From contig JAHLWT010000313.1 of the NCBI GenBank assembly GCA_019057775.1, forward strand, positions 1-18,135: a DNA stretch of 18,135 nucleotides, in the 5' to 3' direction. The notes beneath the pieces are model-generated. The model worked only from the letters and a program-made list of their open reading frames with translations. It searched no databases and was not told the origin of the DNA. Source of the stretch: Promethearchaeota archaeon (GTDB taxonomy: Archaea > Asgardarchaeota > Lokiarchaeia > Sigynarchaeales > SOKP01). Numbering within the stretch: position 1 is the first letter of the stretch; the number at the start of each line of letters is the position of its first letter. Below, piece after piece: positions 6,572 through 16,197 of the stretch. The translations under genes and the position numbers were made by a program.

Positions 6572-9500
6572 ATGGATTTTTATAATATCAAAAACTGGAC
6601 TTCAGAGCAAATGGCGGAATATGTCGAAAATTTTGATTTAAATAAAGAAGTTATCTACTTATACAACGAAATTTTTGATGTATTTCATATTAAAGTATCA
6701 GATCCTACTAAAAAAGGATGTATCGATTTATTAGGACATTTTGGCTCTGGGAAATCCCATATAATGTTATTTTTAGCTATCCTATTGAATAAGGATGAAT
6801 ATCCTCAAAATATTAGAGATATTATTGAAGCAAAATTACAAGAGGTAGAAGATGAGGTTTTTATTAATAATTTTAACGAGATTTATAGCTTAATAAATCA
6901 AAAACGCGAGGATTCCGAGATTTCAGGTACATTAATTATTCCAATTAGGTTAGCAGAATATCAAGGTAAAGAATTTGATACTATTCTAGAACGAGCAATT
7001 ACTAAGTATATCTTAAAAGAAAAGACTTCTTTAATATCTGATGTTAAAATAATTAAAGATTTTTTCGTTACAGATTTAAAAAAGGTAGTCCAATTTCACC
7101 CCCAAGAATTCAATGACCTTGAAAATTTATACCAAAAATTAGTTGCGGGTAATCTAAAGAACTATGATCTTATTGCTAACGCGGCAAAAAAAATTAATTT
7201 AGCTTTAATTGAATCTATTGGGAGAACCACTAGTGTTTCTCCGAATCCATTGGAAGATATTTGTAAACTTCCTGAATTAGCTTTAAATAAAAAAAATATT
7301 CTTTTTCTATTTGATGAATTAACTCAATGGTGGACGGGAGATCGGGATGTTTTGTTGAAAAAACTGCAAAGTATTGTAGAAAAATTAGAAAGTATTGCTA
7401 AAGACGAAATTAAAGATGATTTAGGTAATGTAATGGAGAATAAAAATGCTGTGGCAATTTTTACTCATCAAAGAGATATCTGGCGTGGACCGTTGAGCCC
7501 AGGTGTTAAAGATCGATTTCAAAAACTGTTGGATATAAAAGGAACATATTTAAATAGTATAATTTTTAAAAGATTTTATTATAAAGATGATATAAACATC
7601 CCAGAAATTACGAATTTGGCAAATCGCATTTTAAGTAAATTAAAATCTTTAAATTTATCAGAGGAAACAATTGAGAGTATCTATTCAACAGATTTAAATC
7701 CTGATCTTAAGGAAATTGATAATTTTAATGAAAAATTTGTAAAAAATCTTGTTTCTTTTTACCCTTTTCATCCTTACTATTTTATGGGAACTATGAAAAC
7801 TCTTTTTAATAAATTTTCTACAGAGGATCGGGGAATCCTTACGTTTATTCAAGATTGTTTTACGGAATATGATTATTTATTAGATGAAGAAATGGATAAA
7901 TTGATAAATATTGATGTATTTTTTACAATCTTTCAAGAAAGCAGAGAATTATTTAAAAAAAATGAAGATTTTGAAAATCTTTACCTTAAATTAGAAAGAG
8001 CTAGAATAGAAAGAGATCCTGATGACTTTAATTCTGAAATTATTATGAAAGCTTTATTTCTTAAATTATTAACCGGAAATGAGGACCCAAAGTTTTCTAA
8101 AGATGAGATCAAAGCATTATTTATGATATCCGATATTGAATTTAAAACTTCGATTCTAGCATTTGTAGATTATTGTATAAATGTCAAAAATTATATTGAT
8201 ATTAATTGGGATGGTCATTCAGTTGAACTTACAATGAGTAAAACTGAACCTATAGCTATATACATTAATGAAATTAAATCAAAAATAGAAGAGGAACACA
8301 TTTACAATCATCTTCTTAAAAAACTGAGGGCAGAAGAAAGTTATTTGCCTTTTACACCAGAAACGAATAATTTAAGATCTAAAAATAATTACTATCTTGA
8401 TTTTAATATTCAAATTAATGATTTAATTAATATTATTGAAAGTACAGAGAATACTCTTAGTTCTCTTACAGGAAAATCAAAGAGCTACTACTTTCAAGTC
8501 CATGACTTAATATATTACTTTTTACCACCTAGACAAGATATTCTTTCAATACGTTTTAATGTAGAAACTGGAATTATTGATAATGTTGATGATCCTAAAA
8601 TCTGTTTCATTATCTGTAAACCTGAAAATGATGTTAGTGATTTTGTAGATTCAGAAAAAATCAGAACAATAATAGCAAAAGACATTTTAGAATGGTTATT
8701 ATCAAATATAAGAGACATTGGTGAAGGAAATAGGGAATCATTATATGAAGAACATTTTCAAGGAAAAAAAATATCTGTTCCAAAATATTCAAGAATTTCA
8801 GATATAGCAGATCAAATATCAACAAAAAATACATCTATTTTAGAAAATTTAAAAGTACAGAATAACGCAATTATTGCTGATAATACCATTGATACTGATG
8901 CATGGAAAAAACAATGTAAATGTTATTATAAATTCAATCAGCTCGAATCAGAAGAATACTCAAGAACTAATATTTTAGACATAGAAAGTGAATTTGAATC
9001 CTTTAAATATCCTGAAGCAATAGAACTAAGTGACGAAATAAACGGGACCTCCTCAGATTACATCTGGAAAATTATCTTTGATGAAGGAGGGACTGAAGCA
9101 AGTACATCAAATAGAAGATTTGAATGTTTAGAGATAGGTAGGAATGATTTACTACTTTTAAAAAAATCAGGAATTAATTATTCCTTGGAATATGAAAATA
9201 ATATTAACCCCGTATTTCAGAAAATAGAAGAAGAAATTAATAATCTTCATGAGAAAGCTGAAATTGTTGAATTTTGTTATAAATTTAGAACGAATGAATA
9301 TGGTTTGAATATATACCCGTTAATTCTTTGCTTATTCTACTTTTATCAAAAGAGTAAAATTGTATTCTTTAAAAGTACCAATGAAAAGATAAATATGGAA
9401 TCAAAAAACAATAGGGGTAAAATTATTCTAAGTGATACAAATCTATTTCTAATGTCCCTTCTTAATTCTGGGGGGAAATTATTCAAAGTTGAACAAATTC

Positions 9501-9964
9501 CAAGTGAGAAATGGGAATTTGTAATCAACGAAATAATCAATTATAAAAACCGTAAATTAATCAAAATTAGTGAGAGATTTGAAGACGGAAACCCAATTGA
9601 TTTAAATGTTTTAAAAGCAAGCCAATCCTCTGATAGGCAAAGAAAACTTTTTGATATTATAAAGAATTATATCTCTACAGACGATCTTAAGGATCTAAAA
9701 AATGAAATTACTGTTTTTTTAACACGATTAGATTTGGAAAAAAATAAAAATGTGAAGCAAAATTTAAAGATTGATTACTTGATAAAAATGATCGAAAATA
9801 TTAAAGAAAAAGTCGATGTAGAAGAACTTCATAGCTATCTTTTTAATAACAAAGATAATATCGATGTTGCTCTTAATAAGTATGCAAGTATTAAAAAGTT
9901 TTCAGAGGAAAAACTTACAGAATTAGAAAATATAATAAAATTTCTTAATAATATGACAACTTAA
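6572..9964 (+). CDS. brxC: BrxC/PglY-like large ATPase
   Basis: This is a 1130-residue P-loop ATPase of the BrxC/PglY kind, the large motor or scaffold found next to PglZ in all BREX types. Walker A is GHFGSGKS (55-62) in the family-typical DLLGHFGSGKSHIM. Walker B is NILFLFDELTQWW (D248, E249). The sensor and arginine-finger region reads AVAIFTHQRDIW and then SPGVKDRFQKLLDI (about 309-322). A long helical middle and C-terminal part follows, ending in LENIIKFLNNM. Coordinates begin at the first ATG, but the frame is open upstream to 6503, and residues from an ATT at 6509 (PTIREIIGRIRNFSYDVIDI) look like true protein with GGTGA before them, so the real protein is probably 21 residues longer. 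It is followed after 11 nt by a 268-residue protein that may be its detached C-terminal domain. Confidence 0.85.
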   Translation: MDFYNIKNWTSEQMAEYVENFDLNKEVIYLYNEIFDVFHIKVSDPTKKGCIDLLGHFGSGKSHIMLFLAILLNKDEYPQNIRDIIEAKLQEVEDEVFINNFNEIYSLINQKREDSEISGTLIIPIRLAEYQGKEFDTILERAITKYILKEKTSLISDVKIIKDFFVTDLKKVVQFHPQEFNDLENLYQKLVAGNLKNYDLIANAAKKINLALIESIGRTTSVSPNPLEDICKLPELALNKKNILFLFDELTQWWTGDRDVLLKKLQSIVEKLESIAKDEIKDDLGNVMENKNAVAIFTHQRDIWRGPLSPGVKDRFQKLLDIKGTYLNSIIFKRFYYKDDINIPEITNLANRILSKLKSLNLSEETIESIYSTDLNPDLKEIDNFNEKFVKNLVSFYPFHPYYFMGTMKTLFNKFSTEDRGILTFIQDCFTEYDYLLDEEMDKLINIDVFFTIFQESRELFKKNEDFENLYLKLERARIERDPDDFNSEIIMKALFLKLLTGNEDPKFSKDEIKALFMISDIEFKTSILAFVDYCINVKNYIDINWDGHSVELTMSKTEPIAIYINEIKSKIEEEHIYNHLLKKLRAEESYLPFTPETNNLRSKNNYYLDFNIQINDLINIIESTENTLSSLTGKSKSYYFQVHDLIYYFLPPRQDILSIRFNVETGIIDNVDDPKICFIICKPENDVSDFVDSEKIRTIIAKDILEWLLSNIRDIGEGNRESLYEEHFQGKKISVPKYSRISDIADQISTKNTSILENLKVQNNAIIADNTIDTDAWKKQCKCYYKFNQLESEEYSRTNILDIESEFESFKYPEAIELSDEINGTSSDYIWKIIFDEGGTEASTSNRRFECLEIGRNDLLLLKKSGINYSLEYENNINPVFQKIEEEINNLHEKAEIVEFCYKFRTNEYGLNIYPLILCLFYFYQKSKIVFFKSTNEKINMESKNNRGKIILSDTNLFLMSLLNSGGKLFKVEQIPSEKWEFVINEIINYKNRKLIKISERFEDGNPIDLNVLKASQSSDRQRKLFDIIKNYISTDDLKDLKNEITVFLTRLDLEKNKNVKQNLKIDYLIKMIENIKEKVDVEELHSYLFNNKDNIDVALNKYASIKKFSEEKLTELENIIKFLNNMTT

Positions 9965-9970
9965 GGTGAT
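9963..9970 (+). promoter_or_regulatory. Ribosome binding site for the 268-residue gene (TTG start)
   Basis: AAGGTGAT is a strong match to the archaeal 16S rRNA 3' end. It lies 5 nt before the TTG at 9976 and decides that TTG as the start codon. It overlaps the stop of the BrxC-like gene. Confidence 0.55.
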
Positions 9971-9975
9971 TTGAT

Positions 9976-10782
9976 TTGGAAATAAAAGAACTAGTTAAAT
10001 TAAATTCTGAATTATTGACTACTTTAAAAAACCCAGAACTTCCATATATTAGAGATATTAATGCATTAAATGATATCATCATTAAATATAAGACAATATT
10101 AAGGAATTATTTAAGCCTTTATTTAGCACTCCACAAAATTCGCATGGAAAAACTTGCGAAGCTTAAAAACAATTTGAAATCAAGTGTAATTTGGAATTTC
10201 ATTCTAAAAATTTCTGATGATAATAGAAATTTACACAATTATTTTGATCAAAAATATTCAATTGAAAATTTAAAAACTCAAATTGAAAATATCTGTAATG
10301 CTGAAGGGGTTATACTGACAAATAGTATAAAATTTAATTGGAAATGTGAATCTTGTAAAAAAAGTCTTTCTGATCTAAAAAGTATTTTATTTTTTGACGA
10401 AAAAACCGCTAAAGATGATATAAAACGTAATATTCTTAATAAAATGGAAGATTCATCAATAGACTCTTTAATCTCATCGGAGTTATTGGAAATATATAAA
10501 CAGAAAGTAAAATCAAATGATTTTGATTCTTTGCCTCTTTTCTATGAAAACTTAACAAATGATGAAAAAAAGCAATTTTTGGAAGCAATAGTTAAATTTT
10601 TTGAAGGAGTAAAAGTAGAAATAATAGATATCATAACGGTAATTAATCAATTAAAGGAGAGTAAAGATAAGTTCCAAGGAATAGGAGAATTTTTAAACAG
10701 CTTAAAAGAAGAATTAATTAAACATCAAGATCAAATACCCAAAGAGGATAATGTAACAATAGAATGGACTTTGAAATTATGA
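9976..10782 (+). CDS. 268-residue helical protein with one CxxC, between brxC and pglZ
   Basis: I do not recognise a named family. The protein is mainly helical. The first 100 residues are Leu/Lys-rich (RNYLSLYLALHKIRMEKLAKLK). A compact segment, FNWKCESCKKSLSDLKSILFF, holds a single CxxC pair that could make half a zinc site, and long charged helices follow. PglY/DUF6079-like proteins of other BREX types are longer than the upstream ATPase, so this gene may be their C-terminal domain encoded separately; that is an inference from position and size. The TTG start at 9976 is set by the AAGGTGAT ribosome site. The gene lies 11 nt after the BrxC-like gene and 6 nt before pglZ, so it is part of the same transcript and probably the same complex. 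Confidence 0.75.
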   Translation: MEIKELVKLNSELLTTLKNPELPYIRDINALNDIIIKYKTILRNYLSLYLALHKIRMEKLAKLKNNLKSSVIWNFILKISDDNRNLHNYFDQKYSIENLKTQIENICNAEGVILTNSIKFNWKCESCKKSLSDLKSILFFDEKTAKDDIKRNILNKMEDSSIDSLISSELLEIYKQKVKSNDFDSLPLFYENLTNDEKKQFLEAIVKFFEGVKVEIIDIITVINQLKESKDKFQGIGEFLNSLKEELIKHQDQIPKEDNVTIEWTLKL

Positions 10783-10788
10783 GCGTAG

Positions 10789-13700
10789 ATGAGTTTTATG
10801 ACAATTAATATAGATATCAACAATATTATTTTATACTTAATTAACAATTTAAAAAAATTCGAAGAGAAAGGCCAGTGTTTTATAACTATTCATGATACGG
10901 TTGGACATTTTGAAAAAATAAAGTTGCCTCAAACGATTGATTTTAGGAATAAAACCTTCTCTATAAAGAGGATAAATTATCACAATCAACTCCAAATTGA
11001 TAATAATATAATATTTAATGAGTTAATTGATAATGATAATTTAATCTTGTTGTATAAGGAGGGAAAAAATCGTATATTGGATAGATTAGATGACTGGGAT
11101 CCTATAGATCTAGAATTTTCTATTATTAATTGTATCATTTCTCTCTTTAATTTTAATATAACTGGGAGAATTGAAAGAATCAAGGAAAATAATAAATTAA
11201 AATTCCTAAAAGAAGAAATTTTTAAGGATTTTTGTAAAACTGTTGAGTTTTATAATAGAAATCCAGAAAAATTAAAAATTCTTAGAGAACTCAATTTAAA
11301 TGACTTTTTTTATATTTTCCTATTGTTTTTTAACCCTATATTTTTTAAGGAGTCATACAGTAATGAATTGCTAAAAAGAATAAAATTAAATACTCAACAC
11401 GAAATATTCGTTGTTTCTGCGCCATATGAATTAATAGAATTAGTGTTTTATTTAGAAAAGAACTATAATTCAGAGTTATTGGATATTTGTTTCGACCTGA
11501 TGAAACCTATGAAAAATCGTATTTTTTCTTCAATTCTTCATGTTGTAAGAATTATCATAAGAGATAATACCAGCCATCAGGATTTTTTAAAAAATATATT
11601 CTTAATAGATTTATTTCAATTGCGATGCGGGAGGGGTGCACTCCATTTTACAGAATCAGATTTAGCACTGTTTAATCATAAATCAAAATATTCTTTAACA
11701 AATTTATTTGACACCGTAAATAGTTTTTGTACATTTAGTGAACAATATATCAAATTGATAAGGATTCCAAAATTTAAAGAGTATTTGAAGAAAAATTTCG
11801 TACATGATTTTGAGACAAACTATAAGGCAATTCATTCTAATTTTCAATCTCAATTAGTAAATCCCATAAATAAGAACAATCCATTTTATTTAGAGAATCA
11901 GATGCTCTTCTTTAAGGAATCATATGAAAAGTGGATTAAAACGATAATTACTATAATTATAAACGATTTAATGGAAAAAATCATAGCTAAGATTAAAAGG
12001 AATGATTTTCAATTTGATGAGATTAAAAAAGAAATAGAAAGATATAAACGGAATATACCAGTTTATATCGTTAAATTTTTCCATTATAGAGAGCAGCATA
12101 ATAGAATTATCATGAACTTACTTTCAATTCTAGAAAATTCTTTAGTTATACTCAACGAAATAAATAATAATATCAATAACTTAATTCAATGGCTTAGTAA
12201 GGATAAGAACTTAATAGAATTAATGTTTAGTAATGATCAAAAGTATAGAGAAATTCGAAAGGAATATAGTAGTATGAATAATAGAGACCCTTGTTTTACA
12301 GTTTTAAGTGATTCCATTCACCAAATAAATAAGAATTTAAAATTTAATGAATTTCTCTCAGAATTTTACCTTCAAAAATTTTATAAATTAATGATAAATG
12401 ATTATTTAGGCCTTGTTGATAATGATAATAATGATCTTATATTCACAAAAGATATTCCTCATTATCTAAAAGATCTTTTAAGTGATCCTCATAAAAAAAT
12501 AATTCTAATTGTTGTTGATTGCCTAAGATATGATATTTGGGAGTTAATTTGGAGGGAATATCAATTTCAATTTAATTTAAGACTTAAAGAAAGTAAAAAA
12601 GTTTTATCATTGTTACCTTCCATAACGGAAGTGAGTAGGGAATCAATATTTTTCGATAAAATCAAAAAAACAATGATGTCAAGTAACTCTATAAAAGAAA
12701 GTTTGGAAAATTTAATTGGTATACAGGATGTACATTATTTTAAATTAGAAAGAAAGGAAGAAGTTATTGTTGGGGAAATCCAGGAAAATTTAAAATTAAG
12801 TAACCGATTGAATGTAATAGTTACACCATATCCTGATTATAGGATTCATAAAATTGAAAATATTATTCAAATTTATAATGATGATTCTTTCAATCAAATA
12901 AGGAATGATATTAAAACACATATTGGAAAAATCCTCAGAGCTATTTTTGAATCAATTAAAGAATTGAAAATTAGAAGTTCCGAATATGAGATAATTTTTA
13001 CTTCTGACCATGGTTTCATTGATTATTATAAAAAGATTTATTCATCTAATATTAATTATTCTACTTTACAAAACAATGAAAACTATCACAGAAGATATTT
13101 TAAAACTTGTAATGATGAAGAACTAAAAAATAGTTTCTTAAACTATTTTAAAGATCAAATCTTTACAGTGTCAATCGATAATGGAGAAGTTGATACATTT
13201 ATTATACCTTATGGTAGATATTATTTCTCAAATGTCAAGGAGGAATTTCGTAAAAGTAAAGCCAAAATTGGTCATGGTGGAATTAGTTATTACGAAAATA
13301 TTATACCATTTTTTAATTTTAAAATATTAGATATTGAAAGAGAATCCTATGATCCCTCGATAACAATAGTAAATGAAGATAAATGGTACATGTCAGTTGA
13401 TAACTTAATAGAATTCAAGATAATAAATAATGATCCTTATTTTAGTATTAATGTAAAAAATATAAAAGTTACCACTGAAAATAATAAAAAATTACTAGAA
13501 GTAAATCTTTCTGAAGAAGAAGGTTTAATTGAAGACAATGGACATTCAAATTCTTTTAATTTTGTCTATGTAAGTAATAAAAATAGATTTAAACTAATTT
13601 TTGAAATTCATTATTATTATTATACCGAGGATTATGAGAAAGTTTTAGCACCTCCATTGAGCTTATCTATAACTTTTCATCAAACTAAAGTTCAAAATCC

Positions 13701-14085
13701 GAAAGCGATTTTAATCGATTTAACTGATGACGATAAACTTAAAGATAAAATATATAATTTTAAAATTGAATTGACAAATCCTAATGAGTTTAAAATAGAT
13801 TGTCGTCTAGTATTAAAACCATCTAAAGAAACCGATTTTCAAATATTTGAGAGTAGTAATCAAGTAGAAGAATTTATTATTCGAGATTTAGAATCGAATG
13901 AAAAATACTCTAAAGTAATTTCATTGAGGTTTAACGAAGGGTGCAAAATGTATTTAACCTGTGAAGGTGACTATAATTTGCCAAACGCACAAAAATTAAG
14001 ATTTAAGGGAGAGCAATCTTTATCAATTATGGTTTATAAATCCGATGATGAAATAAATCAAGGTATAAGGACTTTTACTCTTTAA
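10789..14085 (+). CDS. pglZ: PglZ-domain alkaline-phosphatase-fold protein
   Basis: This 1098-residue protein carries the PglZ domain, the component shared by all BREX systems. The metal-binding pattern of the alkaline phosphatase superfamily is intact: LIVVDCLRYD with Asp577, IIFTSDHGF with Asp740 and His741, and KIGHGGISYYENIIPFF with His829. The first 530 residues are a long helical N-terminal region, with acidic and hydrophobic helices and a mid-section rich in HYREQHNRI-type motifs. After residue 850 there is a beta-rich tail of about 250 residues, likely two immunoglobulin-like domains (KIELTNPNEFKIDCRLVLKP and similar strands). PglZ proteins have been shown or proposed to act as phosphodiesterases/nucleases or metal-dependent scaffold proteins. 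The gene follows the 268-residue gene after 6 nt and precedes brxL after 22 nt. No frameshift is seen. Confidence 0.93.
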   Translation: MSFMTINIDINNIILYLINNLKKFEEKGQCFITIHDTVGHFEKIKLPQTIDFRNKTFSIKRINYHNQLQIDNNIIFNELIDNDNLILLYKEGKNRILDRLDDWDPIDLEFSIINCIISLFNFNITGRIERIKENNKLKFLKEEIFKDFCKTVEFYNRNPEKLKILRELNLNDFFYIFLLFFNPIFFKESYSNELLKRIKLNTQHEIFVVSAPYELIELVFYLEKNYNSELLDICFDLMKPMKNRIFSSILHVVRIIIRDNTSHQDFLKNIFLIDLFQLRCGRGALHFTESDLALFNHKSKYSLTNLFDTVNSFCTFSEQYIKLIRIPKFKEYLKKNFVHDFETNYKAIHSNFQSQLVNPINKNNPFYLENQMLFFKESYEKWIKTIITIIINDLMEKIIAKIKRNDFQFDEIKKEIERYKRNIPVYIVKFFHYREQHNRIIMNLLSILENSLVILNEINNNINNLIQWLSKDKNLIELMFSNDQKYREIRKEYSSMNNRDPCFTVLSDSIHQINKNLKFNEFLSEFYLQKFYKLMINDYLGLVDNDNNDLIFTKDIPHYLKDLLSDPHKKIILIVVDCLRYDIWELIWREYQFQFNLRLKESKKVLSLLPSITEVSRESIFFDKIKKTMMSSNSIKESLENLIGIQDVHYFKLERKEEVIVGEIQENLKLSNRLNVIVTPYPDYRIHKIENIIQIYNDDSFNQIRNDIKTHIGKILRAIFESIKELKIRSSEYEIIFTSDHGFIDYYKKIYSSNINYSTLQNNENYHRRYFKTCNDEELKNSFLNYFKDQIFTVSIDNGEVDTFIIPYGRYYFSNVKEEFRKSKAKIGHGGISYYENIIPFFNFKILDIERESYDPSITIVNEDKWYMSVDNLIEFKIINNDPYFSINVKNIKVTTENNKKLLEVNLSEEEGLIEDNGHSNSFNFVYVSNKNRFKLIFEIHYYYYTEDYEKVLAPPLSLSITFHQTKVQNPKAILIDLTDDDKLKDKIYNFKIELTNPNEFKIDCRLVLKPSKETDFQIFESSNQVEEFIIRDLESNEKYSKVISLRFNEGCKMYLTCEGDYNLPNAQKLRFKGEQSLSIMVYKSDDEINQGIRTFTL

Positions 14086-14107
14086 AAAAAGATAAGGTTA
14101 AATTAAA

Positions 14108-15538
14108 ATGATTTTTGAAGAAAAAGTTAAAAGTTATTATAAAAGTATTATTGTTAAGAAGAATATCGCAGGATCCTTTCCCTCAGTTCCCAGATTCGTT
14201 TCTGAATATCTAATAATGGGACTAATTGATGATGAGGGTCAAGTTTCAAATTTTAATTTAAGAAAAATTGCAGATTTTATTACTAAAAATCGTCCTGATC
14301 CAAAAGATTATGAAGTATGGAAAAATAAATTTATCAAATCAAAAGAGAATCAATTAATTGAGATTTATCGAGTTCAAGTAGATTTATCAGTTTCACCTCC
14401 CATCCGAAAATGTATTATACCCTTTCTAAAGAAAGAATCCCCAATACAAATAGAAGATGAAATTGTTGAAAATTTTGAAAATTTATTAAGGGAAGGAATA
14501 TGGGGATTAGGTACAATTAAATATACATCAACAAAGAATGCTCATTTTAAAACAAATCTTGTCTTAGAAAATTTCAAACCATTTGAACTGACGCAATTTT
14601 CGTTTAAACAATATGTTAATGGAAGGGAGCACTTTACATTAGATGAATGGATTGATCTTCTTTTAAATACTATTGGATTAGATCCATCATTTTATCCTAT
14701 TTTCAACCAGAAACTTTTAATATTATCTAGATTAATTCCGATTATTGAGTATAATACGCACATAATTGAGTTGGGTCCAAAAGAAACGGGAAAGTCATAT
14801 TTAATGGAAAATATATCACCCAATGTATATAATATTCAACCTTCAGATGTGACATTGGCTACTTTGTTTTATGACAGTAGGATTAAACAAGTAGGTCTAT
14901 TAGGATTAAAAGATGTAATTGTTTTTGATGAATTTATTGATGTACCATTGAGACAAGATTCTAAAGAAATTCCTTCGAAACTTAGAAGCTTCCTATCAGA
15001 TGGTAAATTTAAAAGAGGAGATAAGGAAGTATATAGTAGATGCTCCATATTCTTGATGGGCAACATTTTATGTGATGAAAATCTTAAACCTCTTGATATA
15101 AAATATATATTATCATTTCCAAAAGAATGGCAAGATGGGGCGATGTTAGATCGCTTTAGTGGATTGATTTATGGTTGGGAATTAAAAAAATTATCGACAG
15201 ATGCTTTTTCTAAAAGTTTTGGATTTGCAGCTGATTACTTCCATAAAGTTTTAAGCGAATTAAGAAAAATTCCATTCCGAATTAATATAGAAAGAAAAGT
15301 TGATATTAAAAATTTTAATAAAGCCGCTTCTACTCGAACTCGAAAAGCTATTTTATCTATAACTAGTGGTATCCTAAAACTTTTATACCCAAATGAGAAA
15401 TATTCAAAAGAAGATTTAAAAATGGCATTGGATTTTGCAGTAAAATTAAGGACACAATTGTATTCACAGCTAAAATATATTGATGAAGAATATAAAATTG
15501 ACTTAAATTTAAATTACTCAATTAGATGGAATGATTAG
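14108..15538 (+). CDS. brxL: Short BrxL, AAA+ Lon-related BREX protein
   Basis: This 476-residue protein matches BrxL across its length. The start, EKVKSYYKSIIVKKNIAG followed by VPRFVSEYLIM, corresponds to the BrxL N-terminal domain. Walker A is GPKETGKSY (223-231), followed by the family's SDVTLATLFYD. Walker B is DVIVFDEF (D274, E275), and the sensor and arginine-finger region includes LDRFSGLIYGWEL near 355-367. BrxL of type 1 BREX is about 670-680 residues with a C-terminal Lon-protease-like domain; this protein ends soon after the AAA+ lid and lacks it. That makes it like the short BrxL form found in other BREX types. The frame is intact to a TAG stop, so the shortness is not due to a frameshift. 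AGGT precedes the ATG by about 9 nt. The next gene starts inside the stop region. Confidence 0.9.
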   Translation: MIFEEKVKSYYKSIIVKKNIAGSFPSVPRFVSEYLIMGLIDDEGQVSNFNLRKIADFITKNRPDPKDYEVWKNKFIKSKENQLIEIYRVQVDLSVSPPIRKCIIPFLKKESPIQIEDEIVENFENLLREGIWGLGTIKYTSTKNAHFKTNLVLENFKPFELTQFSFKQYVNGREHFTLDEWIDLLLNTIGLDPSFYPIFNQKLLILSRLIPIIEYNTHIIELGPKETGKSYLMENISPNVYNIQPSDVTLATLFYDSRIKQVGLLGLKDVIVFDEFIDVPLRQDSKEIPSKLRSFLSDGKFKRGDKEVYSRCSIFLMGNILCDENLKPLDIKYILSFPKEWQDGAMLDRFSGLIYGWELKKLSTDAFSKSFGFAADYFHKVLSELRKIPFRINIERKVDIKNFNKAASTRTRKAILSITSGILKLLYPNEKYSKEDLKMALDFAVKLRTQLYSQLKYIDEEYKIDLNLNYSIRWND

Positions 15539-16160
15539 AACAAAACTATTTCTCAAATGTGATGTAAAAATGCTTAAAAGACCTTTATTTGTAGTCGATA
15601 TGACCCTTTTTGAATTTTTACACATTATTACTTTGATAAAAAAGGTAATTCTTAATTATTCTGAAGAAGAAAGAAGAAATAAATTAAAAGAAGAGATATA
15701 TTATATGTTTGGTAAATTACCAATTGATGAAGGGAAACCTCCTCGAAGAAATGCATCTTCAAAAAAAAAAATGACTGGAAATTATATGATAACAATAAAC
15801 CAATTGAACTTGCTTGATAATATCGATGATTTTAATGATTTATACAACTGTTATATGTCTAATCTTAAAGTATTTTTTGAAAAATTAAGGAAATTGTTAT
15901 TAATTAAAGGAAGATGGATAGAATACATCAAAGCAATAAAGTTAGTGAATTTAAAAGGAAATTTTGAATCAAAATTAGGATACCAAAATAAAGTTGCTAA
16001 TGAAATGCATCGTAATTTTCCTAAAATATCTTCAAAAGCTCATTTAAAACAATTTAATTATGTAAAGAGATGGATGGTTGATAAAAACCTACAGTTAATA
16101 GGAGATTTTAATAAAGAAAATGGATTAGAAATAATCGAGTCAAATATAATCTTTAAGTAA
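15531..16160 (+). CDS. Unrecognised last gene of the BREX-like operon
   Basis: The 209-residue protein has no family I recognise. A hydrophobic stretch near the N-terminus, PLFVVDMTLFEFLHIITLIKKVIL, looks like buried helices and not a clean membrane span. It is followed by a basic segment with KPPRRNASSKKKMTG and then helical repeats ending in VKRWMVDKNLQLIGDFNKENG. The basic regions could bind nucleic acid. It overlaps the end of brxL by 8 nt (ATGATTAG), which argues strongly for co-translation and a role in the same system. Its position after brxL is not one I can assign to a standard BREX gene. An internal ATG at 15570 is an alternative start. Confidence 0.75.
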   Translation: MIRTKLFLKCDVKMLKRPLFVVDMTLFEFLHIITLIKKVILNYSEEERRNKLKEEIYYMFGKLPIDEGKPPRRNASSKKKMTGNYMITINQLNLLDNIDDFNDLYNCYMSNLKVFFEKLRKLLLIKGRWIEYIKAIKLVNLKGNFESKLGYQNKVANEMHRNFPKISSKAHLKQFNYVKRWMVDKNLQLIGDFNKENGLEIIESNIIFK

Positions 16161-16197
16161 AGTATCTAAATTAAATGAAAAATGAAATAAATTTTCT

